64,000 bases of DNA from assembly GCF_002929355.1 (NCBI RefSeq), contig NZ_PJIR01000011.1, forward strand, positions 21,606 through 85,605, written 5' to 3'. A program made the translations under genes and the position numbers. The stretch comes from Arthrobacter sp. B0490. GTDB lineage: Bacteria > Actinomycetota > Actinomycetes > Actinomycetales > Micrococcaceae. Under the pieces are notes generated by a model. It did no database searches and was not told the origin of the DNA. It saw only the letters and a program-made list of their open reading frames with translations. The stretch's first letter is position 1; the number at the start of each line of letters is the position of its first letter. This document shows positions 1-7,954 of the stretch, piece after piece.

Positions 1-832
1 TAGTCTGTGAATCACTTAGTACCGGACTAACAGACTTTGTCACTGCCGCACTAGTCTCACTCGCCCTAACCAGGCGTCATCAGCCCGAAGGATTGGCACA
101 GGCGCCCTACCCAGACAGTAGCGCCGGCGGCGTGAAGCCCTTGGCTTGATGGTCGCCATCGACGCGCCCGTCCCGCAGGGTAACGCACTAACAGACTCCG
201 TTACTCAGTCATACGGCCAGACCGGGGCGACACCTGGTCACCGGCGGCAGCGACGCAGTAGAGAAGTCACGTACTACCGGACTAACAGACTTTGGCACTA
301 CCGCCCAAGCGTGATCCACCCATTCGGGCAAATAACAGATCAGAAGGTCCATGGCAGGCACTTCAGCTTGGGAGTATCGCCGCAACTTCGGATTCTCTGC
401 ATAACAGTGGCCCTTGGTCCAACCATCACCCAGAGCAACGTACTAACAGAGTCAGCAAGTCATCGACGAGATCGAGTTGACGCACCGGTAGTCTGTGAAT
501 CACTTAGTACCGGACTAACAGACTTTGTCACTGCCGCACTAGTCTCACTCGCCCTAACCAGGCGTCATCAGCCCGAAGGATTGGCACAGGCGCCCTACCC
601 AGACAGTAGCGCCGGCGGCGTGAAGCCCTTGGCTTGATGGTCGCCATCGACGCGCCCGTCCCGCAGGGTAACGCACTAACAGACTCCGTTACTCAGTCGT
701 ACGGCCAGACCGGGGCGACATCTGGTCACCGGTGGCAGCGACGGAGTAGAGAAGTCACGTACTACCGGACTAACAGACTCCGTTACAACACCTCAGTGTC
801 ATTTACCCGACATGAGCAGGTCGTCAACTAGG
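1..832. repeat. Iteron-like repeat region, candidate replication origin or partition site
   Basis: The first 292 bases recur almost unchanged at 489-780. Within and between the two copies a motif with core ACTAACAGAC, usually followed by T(T/C)(T/C)GT(T/C)AC, occurs seven times in the same orientation, near 21-44, 183-206, 275-300, 438-459, 509-532, 671-694 and 763-786. Open frames here follow the repeat and have no protein character, so I call no gene. The array lies just past the 3' end of the replication gene and on the same replicon as a ParA-like ATPase, so it may be an iteron origin or a centromere. Which of the two cannot be told from sequence. Confidence 0.7.
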
Positions 833-877
833 AGAATCAGCGCGAACCCTTCGGTAGGGCGCGGTCCTGCTTGAGGG

Positions 878-2809
878 TCAGGCAGCGTGCCAGAGGAGTC
901 GTTGTCGTTGATGTTCGTCGTTGATGGGTGGTTGCCAGTATTCGTCCACTTCGGGGTCGTACAGCTCGTGTTCTACGAGGTGGGGGAGTAGGTGGCGGTC
1001 GAGCCATGCGTGCCAGGCGGCGCGTTCCTTGCGGTAGCGGGTGATTTGCTGTTCGCGGTCTTCGGTGGCACCGAGACGATCTGCGAGTTCCACCAGGCCG
1101 GTGGTGGCCACGATTTCCCAGGTGCCGTGGTGCCGGCGGATCATCTGCAGTGCCTCCATGCGTGCCAGGTGGTCGGTGAGGGCGCGGCGGGAGATCCCGG
1201 TAGCACGGGCGAGGTCCGTGGTGGTGGGGGAGTGGCAGCCGCGTTCGATACCTTCGTAGGCGAGGGCTGCGACGTCCCCCAGGACCCGGAAGACGGGCCG
1301 GATGGCGTGGATCTTGCCCTTGCGCCAGGTGAGGTCGCGGGCGGCCTGCTCGAACTGATGGGGGAGCTGTACAAGGTAGGTATCGGCATTGCGTCCGCGG
1401 CCACGGTCGATGCGGGTCAGGATGCCCGCTGATACGGCCTCGAGGGTTGGCAGGAGGCGGGCGATGGTGACGTGATCCTTGCCCAGTGCCACAGCGAACG
1501 TCCGGCAGCCGACGTCGAGGACATTGGTTTGGTTCGTGCGCATGTACGCCAGGACGGACCGGATGAGGAATCGCAGGCTGATACCGACTCGGCCCTGGTC
1601 CTGAAGGCGTTGGTCAAGGATCGCGTAGAGGACATTCTCGAGATCGTTCACGAGCTGATGGATGGAGGGGGCGCTTGGGTCCGAAGAGGAGCTGGGGCTG
1701 CCCCCCGTGAGTGAAGTAGGGCTTGTGTTGAAGTTATGCGCAGTTGTTTCCCGTGGCCGCCGGGCGGGGTTTTTGATGGAGGTTCGGGTGGCGGTCCAGG
1801 CTTGGGCTTTGGCCCATTCGAGGGGCAGGAGTCGCTCGGCCTTCGTCCCGTAGAGGGCGGCGAGGCCTGTAAAGGGGCCGGCCATGCCGGCGCGGACCTG
1901 ATCCACGCTCCAGTGGCAGGCCGCAAAGTGATTGAGCACGGCCATGCGGGCTTCTGAGTCGCTGGCGTACCGGCTCGTGTCGTACCGCCCGGTACGGGCT
2001 GCCCCGCGCAGGGGAGAATCGTTGCGGGCAACGGAGGCGACACCCGGCCTGGTTCCCGATGCGGTTGCTGCCTGCAGGGCGGTCGTGGCGGCTGCTGCGC
2101 GTGCCTGGGCGCGTCGCCGGTCCTGCTCGAGCCGGTACAGCTCCGGAGCCAAGGCTTTCCGCAGCGCGACCAGCGCAGTGGCGGGGTTCCGTTGGGTCAG
2201 GATGCCGTAGGCGTCGGTGAGCGGGGTGATGAGCATCTGGTGGCCGCCGGACTTGTGGACGGATCCAGGAACACGGATGCAGCCGTGGACGACGTTCTGG
2301 TGCGGGCTCGGATCCAGGCTCGGCGCGCGCCGGCCGAGGGCTTCGACGAGCTGGCGTGCCTCGGCCGCGGTGATCGCCTCCTGCAGTGGCACGTACAGGT
2401 GGCGGCCACCGCTGGGGGACTGGTCCTCGACATAGGCGAGGCCGGCTGTGTTTAGGAGGTCCGCTAAGCGTCGGGCGTCATCGTCGACGACGGCTTTCCG
2501 AGCCTTCGACGTGTCGAGGTCGAGGGCCAGTGTGCGGACGGAGCCGTCGACGTTGTGCAGCATGACAGCCGCCGGGCGCGGAGGAGGCGTCCCGGTGATC
2601 GGCAGGGGAGTGGTGGGCCGCGGATACTGGAACCGGCCGTCCTTCCACCGTCCAACACGGTAGAACGGCTGCCCGGCGATAAGCGGCGCCAAGGCCCATA
2701 CCGCATCACGGTGGGAATCGTCACGGCGTGGCGCGGCATAAGGAGCTGGAGGTGCTTCAAGCACTCGGTGTACACTTTCGGCAGAGGGTACGACCTGAAA
2801 AGGACGCAC
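878..2809 (-). CDS. Plasmid replication protein with primase-polymerase domain
   Basis: This 643-aa protein has an archaeo-eukaryotic primase (prim-pol) type N-terminal half: an acidic LALDLD motif near residues 93-98, an SGGRHLY motif near 130-140 and an HGCIRVPGS motif near 170. These match the metal-binding DxD, the sxH nucleotide-binding motif and a following conserved block. The C-terminal half contains helix-turn-helix-like sequence (around TTDLARATGISRRALTDHL) suited to origin binding. Such proteins initiate replication of many actinobacterial plasmids. The start is GTG at 2807-2809; the Shine-Dalgarno match is weak, so a start slightly further in is possible. The iteron-like array lies immediately downstream. 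The motif set and position make replication initiator the best call; exact family is not certain. Confidence 0.8.
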   Translation of the reverse strand: MRPFQVVPSAESVHRVLEAPPAPYAAPRRDDSHRDAVWALAPLIAGQPFYRVGRWKDGRFQYPRPTTPLPITGTPPPRPAAVMLHNVDGSVRTLALDLDTSKARKAVVDDDARRLADLLNTAGLAYVEDQSPSGGRHLYVPLQEAITAAEARQLVEALGRRAPSLDPSPHQNVVHGCIRVPGSVHKSGGHQMLITPLTDAYGILTQRNPATALVALRKALAPELYRLEQDRRRAQARAAAATTALQAATASGTRPGVASVARNDSPLRGAARTGRYDTSRYASDSEARMAVLNHFAACHWSVDQVRAGMAGPFTGLAALYGTKAERLLPLEWAKAQAWTATRTSIKNPARRPRETTAHNFNTSPTSLTGGSPSSSSDPSAPSIHQLVNDLENVLYAILDQRLQDQGRVGISLRFLIRSVLAYMRTNQTNVLDVGCRTFAVALGKDHVTIARLLPTLEAVSAGILTRIDRGRGRNADTYLVQLPHQFEQAARDLTWRKGKIHAIRPVFRVLGDVAALAYEGIERGCHSPTTTDLARATGISRRALTDHLARMEALQMIRRHHGTWEIVATTGLVELADRLGATEDREQQITRYRKERAAWHAWLDRHLLPHLVEHELYDPEVDEYWQPPINDEHQRQRLLWHAA

Positions 2810-2876
2810 TCGGTTGAGCTACTCACCGGCAGTCTTGGCGGATAAGACGGTGTGAAGCTTGGATTCTTGGATATGA

Positions 2877-2906
2877 GAAGGCCCGCTACGGCGGGCCTTC
2901 TTTTTT
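2877..2906 (+). terminator. Rho-independent terminator, plus-strand orientation
   Basis: GAAGGCCCGC and GCGGGCCTTC form a perfect 10-bp stem with loop TACG, followed directly by six T on the plus strand. On the minus strand there is no T tract after the stem, although both flanking genes are read on the minus strand. The terminator therefore suits a plus-strand transcript antisense to the rep leader rather than the neighbouring genes. Confidence 0.75.
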
Positions 2907-3108
2907 ATGACGCTTTGCTGAGCTGGAATGCCTCCTGGCCGGTGATTGCATCGAGGTCAATGGTTTCGAGGTAGCTATGAACGAGACGGGCGACTAGGTC
3001 GCTCCTGTTCTCGTCCGTCGCTGCAACGACCGCGGCGAGCTTTTGGGCGTCGCTCATCGGCAGTCGGGCGGTGATGACGTGGCGTTCACCCTTGCTGCGC
3101 TGTGCCAT
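2905..3108 (-). CDS. Small ribbon-helix-helix-like protein
   Basis: A 67-aa protein starting MAQRSKGERH. The pattern of a basic N-terminal strand (RHVITARLPM) followed by two helices (SDAQKLAAVVAATDENRSDLVARLVHSYLE) fits the ribbon-helix-helix fold used by small plasmid DNA-binding proteins such as copy-number or partition regulators. The ATG at 3106-3108 is chosen because GGAAGAGGG lies just upstream; longer readings of the frame enter unrelated low-quality sequence. It stands just upstream of the replication gene in the same direction, with a 95-bp gap holding the hairpin at 2877-2906, so a role in controlling replication is plausible but inferred. Confidence 0.65.
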   Translation of the reverse strand: MAQRSKGERHVITARLPMSDAQKLAAVVAATDENRSDLVARLVHSYLETIDLDAITGQEAFQLSKAS

Positions 3109-3206
3109 GATCCCTCTTCCAGTTGAACCTGTAAGACAGATCAAACCTGAATCAGATTGAGTTAAGTGGGAAGGCGGCGGCGTGTCGCGGCACACTTTTA
3201 CTCGCA

Positions 3207-3863
3207 TCAGAGCCCCATGTCCTGGAACTGGTGTCCTACGACGTCCCACTGGTCGTCGTGCTTCTCGAGGTAGATCGTGACGATCTGCCGTCCGATGGCA
3301 GGGAGGTCGGTTCCGTCTCGGCTGATCCAGCGCCAACTGACGTCATAGGCCCGGATGGCCTTGTCGTCAGCTACGTCTTCGGAGACGTCTCCGGGTGCGG
3401 GGATGATCGAGGGTGCACTGTAGGCCTGGTGCTCGGCTGGCTTCAGCCATTCGCCTTGTGCGCCGTTGCGTTCGGGCTCGACCTGGTTGGTCGCCCATTC
3501 GTTGCTCATCAGCGGGATCGCACGGATGGCGGCTGCTGTCTGCGTCGTGTCGGTCGTGGTGTCCCAGGAGTGCAGCATGAGGGCGGCGACCTCGGCTGTG
3601 GACTCCACATCGGAGCGGTCGGCGTCAGCCGGCGTGGTGAAGGTGCCGTTGCCGATCATGTCCTCCGCGGCAGGCGTCGTGTAGGAGCCCTCGTAGATGG
3701 TCGTGGGCGTCGGCTCAGGTGTTGACCCTGCCTGGTCCTCGTTATTGCTGCAGGCGACTACTGAGAGCGTCAGGGGCAGCACCAGACACAGCGCAGCCAC
3801 CGTGTGGCGTGGCTGGCGCAGGTGCTGGTGTATGGGTCGGTGGTGCGTGGGTGTCGGGGTCAT
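3207..3863 (-). CDS. Secreted lipoprotein, conjugation-associated
   Basis: A 218-aa protein with a basic N-terminus, a hydrophobic stretch (TVAALCLVLPLTLSVVAC) and a lipobox-like LSVVAC cysteine, so it is predicted to be a membrane-anchored lipoprotein outside the cell. The mature part begins with a Ser/Thr/Pro-rich linker and continues as a compact domain of about 150 residues rich in Trp and charged residues; I do not recognise a named family, but the layout resembles NTF2-like or VirB7/VirB8-type accessory proteins. The ATG at 3861-3863 overlaps the stop of the upstream wall hydrolase gene by four bases (ATGA), which fixes the start and implies co-translation. A role at the cell surface in conjugation is inferred from that coupling. 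Confidence 0.65.
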   Translation of the reverse strand: MTPTPTHHRPIHQHLRQPRHTVAALCLVLPLTLSVVACSNNEDQAGSTPEPTPTTIYEGSYTTPAAEDMIGNGTFTTPADADRSDVESTAEVAALMLHSWDTTTDTTQTAAAIRAIPLMSNEWATNQVEPERNGAQGEWLKPAEHQAYSAPSIIPAPGDVSEDVADDKAIRAYDVSWRWISRDGTDLPAIGRQIVTIYLEKHDDQWDVVGHQFQDMGL

Positions 3864-4987
3864 GATGCTGGCCACGCGCCTTTCTCTTTGAGGATCGGTT
3901 CGGGGTCGATGTTGAAGCCTTCGTACGGGTAGGTGACGCCCGGGGCTTCGGGTGTATAAATCTCGAAATGTAGATGTGTAGGAACGCTGCCGAGGTCGGC
4001 CTTGTTGCCTTCGGTGCCGATGATGTCTCCGCGCTGGAGCTTGTCGCCCGCCTTCACGGAGTAGGCGTTGAGGTGGCAGAACGCGAACCCGAAGTCCGGA
4101 TCGTCGCCGTCTTCCTTGGCGATCACGCACCCGTCCTTGTCGTTGAACCCGGTGATGCGCAGGTCGGTGGGGGCGACGACGGGGCCGCCGTTGCCGAAGC
4201 CGGCGCCGGGGGTGGAGATGTCCACGCCGACGTGGTCCTGCGCCCAAACGGGAAGGTACGGGACGTTGCGTTTTCCGTAGCCGGAGGTGAAGACGCCTCC
4301 GGGTAGGGGAGTAGTCCACTCGCCGTCTCCGAGGTCGCCGTCCCACGACTTGCCGCCGGCGGGTGCCTTGCAGTCCATGGAGAACCCGCTCTGCGCGGAG
4401 TCGAGGATGGAGCTGACGTACTTCTGCGTCTCCTGGTATGGCGGGATGCCCTTGTACTGCTGCACGGCTCCCGGGCCGGCGTTGTATGCGGCGAGGGTGA
4501 GCTGCACGAGCAGGTTCGCGTCACTGCCTGCGATCGGCTGCACTTGGCTCTTCAGCGTGGCCATGTACCGGCCGTAGGCGGGGATGGCGTCCTTCGCGGA
4601 GAACGGGTCGCCTCCGTTGCCGTAGGCAGCCCACGTCGCGGGCATGAACTGTGCGACGCCCTGGGCTCCGACGGAACTGGTGGCGTTCTCGTTCCACCCG
4701 GATTCCTGGTTCAGTTGTGCGGCGACGACGCTGGCAGGAAGGCCCGCCTCCTTCGCCGCCGCTTCGACCAAGGGGCCCCACTCGTTGGGCACAGCCTGCA
4801 GGGTGCCCGGCGTCGCGCCCGCATCTCCGGAAGTGTCCTCGGACACGGTGCAGGATGCTCGTTCGAGCTGGTCGGCTTCCTCGTCTTCGGCGATGCCGGC
4901 GACGAGCATGGTCATGGCCACGACCGCGCCGATGGGCGCGAGGGTGAGAGCGGCGATGCCGCACCCGATGGCTTTCCCCCCTGCCAT
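3860..4987 (-). CDS. Bifunctional cell-wall hydrolase: SLT transglycosylase plus M23 peptidase
   Basis: A 375-aa protein. An N-terminal membrane segment (about residues 8-33) is followed by a lytic transglycosylase domain, with the catalytic Glu in QESGW (E95), the GVAQFMPATW block and the AAYNAGPGAV block. The C-terminal part is a zinc LytM/M23 peptidase domain: GYGKRN, HVGVD (about 251-255) and HLHFE (about 337). It would cleave both glycan strands and peptide cross-links, as VirB1-like proteins of Gram-positive T4SSs do to let the channel cross the wall. It sits between the lipoprotein gene (ATGA overlap) and the ParA-like gene, divergent from the main T4SS operon. The function call is strong; the link to conjugation rests on context. 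Confidence 0.9.
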   Translation of the reverse strand: MAGGKAIGCGIAALTLAPIGAVVAMTMLVAGIAEDEEADQLERASCTVSEDTSGDAGATPGTLQAVPNEWGPLVEAAAKEAGLPASVVAAQLNQESGWNENATSSVGAQGVAQFMPATWAAYGNGGDPFSAKDAIPAYGRYMATLKSQVQPIAGSDANLLVQLTLAAYNAGPGAVQQYKGIPPYQETQKYVSSILDSAQSGFSMDCKAPAGGKSWDGDLGDGEWTTPLPGGVFTSGYGKRNVPYLPVWAQDHVGVDISTPGAGFGNGGPVVAPTDLRITGFNDKDGCVIAKEDGDDPDFGFAFCHLNAYSVKAGDKLQRGDIIGTEGNKADLGSVPTHLHFEIYTPEAPGVTYPYEGFNIDPEPILKEKGAWPAS

Positions 4988-5013
4988 GCCTTCCTAACCC
5001 CTGCGTTTGAACT

Positions 5014-5057
5014 GAGACCTAATGAGAGACCGAATGAGAGACCTAATGAGAGACCGG
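5014..5057. repeat. Short 12-bp tandem repeat
   Basis: The unit GAGAGACC(T/G)AAT is repeated with a 12-bp period through about three and a half copies in the 80-bp gap between the ParA-like gene and the wall hydrolase gene. It covers the leader of the hydrolase gene on the minus strand. Confidence 0.8.
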
Positions 5058-5068
5058 ACGAGGTGTGT

Positions 5069-6538
5069 TTAGAGCTGGTCGGTGAGGGCGGCGGTTGCTT
5101 CCTCGTAGGCCCGGCGGGTGGCCGGGTTGAGAGCTTCGTAGTCGAAGTTCTGGCCCTCCTGCAGGGACCGGTCTAAGGGGACGACGACGACGGCTGCGAG
5201 GCCGATGCTGGTTCCGTACTCCTTGAGCTGGGCGAGGCGCTCAGTGTTGGGTTGGGCGGTGTTGGTGATGACCAGGATCGAGCGGGCGAACTTCGCGGCG
5301 TGGCCTTGGGCTTTGACGCCCTCGATGGTCGCCTCGAGGAGTCGGAAGTCATCGGCCTTGTTCTGGGCGACGAACACGAGCGAGTCGGCGACGTCGACGG
5401 CTGCCTGCCAGGTTGATGCCTGGGCTGAGTTGCCGGTGTCGAGCAGGATCAGGTTGTAGAGGGAGAGCAGCACGTCGTGCGCGGCTTTCACGGAGGTGCC
5501 GTCGACGCGGCGGCGGTCAGCGCCTTCGGGTGGGGAGGCCAGGACGTGGATCCTGTCGTCGCCCTGGGGCCGGATGTAGCGCACGAGGTCGCTGGTGCGT
5601 CGGGTGACGGTGCCGAGGTTGCGGATCAGGTCCAGTGTGGTGCGGTCGTGGGCGCCTGCGAGGGCCCGCTCACCGAGGGTGCCCTGGTTCTCGTTAAACT
5701 CACCGGCGAGAATGTTCCCTCCGCGGATCCGCCCGTAGGTCGCGGCCAGGTGGTAGGCAACGGTGGTTTTTGTCGCCCCGCCCTTGAGCTGGACGACGGC
5801 CATGGTGCAGTGGGTTTCCAGCGGCCGCTGGATGCGTGCGCGGCGGGCCCTGCTTGCCTGCTCTGCAGGGGATGCGGCGAGGTTCGCTTTGAACGTGGTG
5901 TTCAGCCAGCCCCGGAAGCCCTCACGGGCCGGCGCTGCAGTCTTCTCGGCCTTCACCTCGGGGCGTAGCTTGATCCGCTCATCCCCGGGCTCCACCTGCA
6001 CCGCCGCTGGTATACCCTGCGAGGTCTGCGGTGTACGAGCCGGTTCAGTGGATGCCGTTGAGGGCAGGTCAGGGGTTTGATCAACGGCCGATTGAGGCAC
6101 CTGAGGTGATTCCCGGGGCTCCGCTGATTCGGGCTGAGCATCCTCGGCTCCAGCTGTAAGGGCGACGGGAGTCGGGTCCACGCCTGCTGGGATGGGACGC
6201 TCTGCCGGGTGCTCACGCTGGCTTGTAGCTGCTGCCTTGGCGGGACGGGCAGTGGTGCGGCGGGGAGGTCGCTTCTTCACGGGCACGCTGGTGTCCGCAT
6301 CGACAGAACCGTCCCCATTGACGATGAGGTAGGTTTCCGGCTGCGTCGTCGACGACGGATCGTAGGCGGTGACTTTGAGCGGGCGGCCAAGATCGCCGGC
6401 CGTGCTGGCGAAGAAGCCAATCGCTTCCGGCATGGACCCGAATGTCCGGTCGACTCCATCAACCGTGACGCTCACGGTGTCGTCATCACCAATCGTTGCC
6501 GTGCATGCAGGCCTGGCCAGCGCTTCCGTCGTCATCAT
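5069..6538 (-). CDS. ParA/MinD-like ATPase with long N-terminal extension
   Basis: A 489-aa protein. Residues 1-100 form a small unrecognised domain, residues 100-210 are a Pro/Ala/Glu-rich linker, and the C-terminal 250 residues are a ParA/MinD-type P-loop ATPase: deviant Walker A KGGATKTT near residue 253, a switch-like LLLDTGNSAQAS, and a following VVVPLDRSLQEG segment. Classical ParA proteins segregate plasmids; enlarged versions with extensions occur beside actinobacterial conjugation genes, where they may position the machinery. No ParB-like partner gene is seen, although the upstream helix-turn-helix protein or the iteron-like array could complete a partition system. It overlaps that upstream gene by four bases (ATGA). 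Partition versus conjugation role is unresolved. Confidence 0.75.
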   Translation of the reverse strand: MMTTEALARPACTATIGDDDTVSVTVDGVDRTFGSMPEAIGFFASTAGDLGRPLKVTAYDPSSTTQPETYLIVNGDGSVDADTSVPVKKRPPRRTTARPAKAAATSQREHPAERPIPAGVDPTPVALTAGAEDAQPESAEPRESPQVPQSAVDQTPDLPSTASTEPARTPQTSQGIPAAVQVEPGDERIKLRPEVKAEKTAAPAREGFRGWLNTTFKANLAASPAEQASRARRARIQRPLETHCTMAVVQLKGGATKTTVAYHLAATYGRIRGGNILAGEFNENQGTLGERALAGAHDRTTLDLIRNLGTVTRRTSDLVRYIRPQGDDRIHVLASPPEGADRRRVDGTSVKAAHDVLLSLYNLILLDTGNSAQASTWQAAVDVADSLVFVAQNKADDFRLLEATIEGVKAQGHAAKFARSILVITNTAQPNTERLAQLKEYGTSIGLAAVVVVPLDRSLQEGQNFDYEALNPATRRAYEEATAALTDQL

Positions 6539-6840
6539 GTCCCCTCAAGATCCTCTGGTTTCTCATCCTCGGTATCGGACTCTGTACCTGGTTCCGGTGC
6601 AGAGCTGGGGCCGGGCGTGTTGTAGTGCGCCTCGAGGTGATCCTTGATGTCATCGCGAAAGATGAGCCATGTCCCGCCGAGCCTGATCGCAGGTATCCGC
6701 CCCTCGCGCAGCCATCGATACGTGACCGTCTTGTCGGACAAACCAAGAACGTCAGTGAGCTGTTCGACACTGAGTCGCGCGGGTAGGTCAGCGAAAAGCA
6801 CATCGAGCGCTCTAGACACTATGACCACTCCAACCCCCAT
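6535..6840 (-). CDS. MerR/excisionase-type helix-turn-helix protein
   Basis: About 101 aa from the ATG at 6838-6840. The core SVEQLTDVLGLSDKTVTYRWLREGRIPAIRLGGTWLIFRDDIKDHLEAH pattern is typical of the small winged helix-turn-helix proteins related to excisionases: a helix-turn-helix, then a wing containing R-x-G-x-x-W. The tail is acidic and Pro-rich. The open frame could extend to 6876, but that would run into the ATTCACT repeats of the divergent promoter region. Its ATGA overlap with the ParA-like gene suggests joint regulation, and it probably binds the repeats between it and the T4SS operon. DNA-binding is well supported; the operator is inferred. Confidence 0.7.
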   Translation of the reverse strand: MGVGVVIVSRALDVLFADLPARLSVEQLTDVLGLSDKTVTYRWLREGRIPAIRLGGTWLIFRDDIKDHLEAHYNTPGPSSAPEPGTESDTEDEKPEDLEGT

Positions 6841-6870
6841 GCTGGGAACAATACCCCAAATTGCGCTCCG

Positions 6871-6934
6871 ATTCACTAGGATTCACTTCAGTTCGCACAA
6901 TGGCCTTTCCATTCACTAAATGAGCTACTATGAT
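6871..6934 (+). promoter_or_regulatory. Divergent promoter region with ATTCACT repeats
   Basis: ATTCACT occurs at 6871-6877, 6881-6887 and 6911-6917. A plausible plus-strand promoter, TTTCCA (6906-6911), 17 bases, TATGAT (6929-6934), would give a leader of roughly 35 bases to the first T4SS gene at 6975. The repeats overlap the -35 region, as an operator would. Confidence 0.5.
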
Positions 6935-6974
6935 CGAAGTCGAGTCTATGGGAATCCGCTGGGGGCATAGCTAA

Positions 6975-7610
6975 ATGAACAATCGCTGGGGTGACTTCGT
7001 CACGCGCGAGCCCGTCGAGGCACCCGTCGTGACAGAAACCGACATTCGCGACGCCGTTGAGGTTCTACGCGGTGTCGCAGGTCCGCAGCAGGGCATTCTT
7101 GGCCTCGCCGCTGGCGAAGGAATGGCCCGCTTCATCACGGACAACCCCGAGGTCTTCTGGCTTGGTGTGCACGGCGGAGCCGGAGAGAACACCATGGCCG
7201 ACCTCCTGGGTGGTGTCCCCTGCCACCATCGCTGGCCCTCTCGCTCCGACACCGACCTCTCCATTGACCCGTCCGTGCCTCCGGCCGATGTTTTCCTCGT
7301 CGCCCGGCAGAACCATCGAGGGCTGAAAGCCGCGCAGCTCGCCGCCCGCGACTGGGCCGCAGGCTCACACCCGACCATCACCCTGCGCGGCCTCGTCGTG
7401 ATTGCAGATGCACCCGGCAAGCTGCCGAAGACCCTGCACAACCTGACCCGCATCACCGCCGGCGGTGTCCCACAAACATGGACGCTGCCGTGGATAGAAG
7501 AGCTTCGACTCGAAGGCACAGTCGACCCCGAGTCGCTGGCCCGCGAGCCAAGGAAAGTCCTCACCAGTCTCAGTGAGGTCATCGAACACCGTAATTCTGG
7601 AAGGAATTAG
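6975..7610 (+). CDS. DUF6668-like conjugation protein with degenerate P-loop
   Basis: A 211-aa soluble protein, first gene of the T4SS operon. The segment WLGVHGGAGENTMADLLGG near residues 62-80 looks like a Walker A loop (GxHGGAGKS/T) in which the usual Lys is Glu, and ADVFLVARQNHRGL and LRGLVVIADAPGKLP resemble later strands of a MinD-like ATPase. It therefore appears to be an ATPase-derived protein that has lost hydrolysis. Proteins of this kind, which I associate with DUF6668, regularly begin T4SS operons in actinobacterial plasmids. The ATG at 6975 follows GGGGGCATAGCTAA. Family name is from memory and moderately certain; role unknown. Confidence 0.6.
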   Translation: MNNRWGDFVTREPVEAPVVTETDIRDAVEVLRGVAGPQQGILGLAAGEGMARFITDNPEVFWLGVHGGAGENTMADLLGGVPCHHRWPSRSDTDLSIDPSVPPADVFLVARQNHRGLKAAQLAARDWAAGSHPTITLRGLVVIADAPGKLPKTLHNLTRITAGGVPQTWTLPWIEELRLEGTVDPESLAREPRKVLTSLSEVIEHRNSGRN

Positions 7611-7614
7611 AACC

Positions 7615-7917
7615 ATGCAACTGCTGCTCATCGCACAGGATGTCCTCATCAACGCGAACACCCTGCCCGACAGCGGACCGCTGGCCCCTCCCGGAATCGG
7701 GGATGCCTGGAACCGCATGGTCGGTGTCGGCAAGTGGATCGCCCTGGGCATCTGCGTCCTGGGCTTGCTCGTCGTCGGCGGCAAGATGGCTTTTGACTCC
7801 AGCCGCGGCGAAACCACGCAGGAGATCTCCGGCATCATCAAGATCGTCCTCGCCGTCGCCCTCATCTCCGGCGGGGCCTCACTGCTGACCTTCATCTCCG
7901 GCGGCGGTACAGCCTAG
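7615..7917 (+). CDS. VirB2/TrbC-like small membrane protein, candidate pilin
   Basis: A 100-aa protein with a hydrophobic N-terminus (MQLLLIAQDVLI) and two membrane segments: WIALGICVLGLLVVGG and IIKIVLAVALISGGASLLTF, separated by a short charged loop. Size, double-hairpin layout and position just before the VirB8- and VirB6-like genes match VirB2-type subunits of Gram-positive T4SSs. The start at 7615 is chosen over the longer frame because GGAAGGAATT lies seven bases upstream and the longer frame overlaps the preceding gene. Confidence 0.65.
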   Translation: MQLLLIAQDVLINANTLPDSGPLAPPGIGDAWNRMVGVGKWIALGICVLGLLVVGGKMAFDSSRGETTQEISGIIKIVLAVALISGGASLLTFISGGGTA

Positions 7918-7954
7918 CCACCCTGCAGAACCAGCCCTACCTACAGGAGTAGTC

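Noticed and set aside
146..831. Plus-strand open frames in the repeat region
   Set aside because: They copy the repeat duplication, and their protein sequence shows no family pattern.
1..832. CRISPR-like array
   Set aside because: Motif spacing is irregular and unique spacers are absent.
3207..4346. Long 379-aa minus frame
   Set aside because: Its first 160 residues are an Arg/Pro-rich shadow of the wall hydrolase; the gene starts at 3863.
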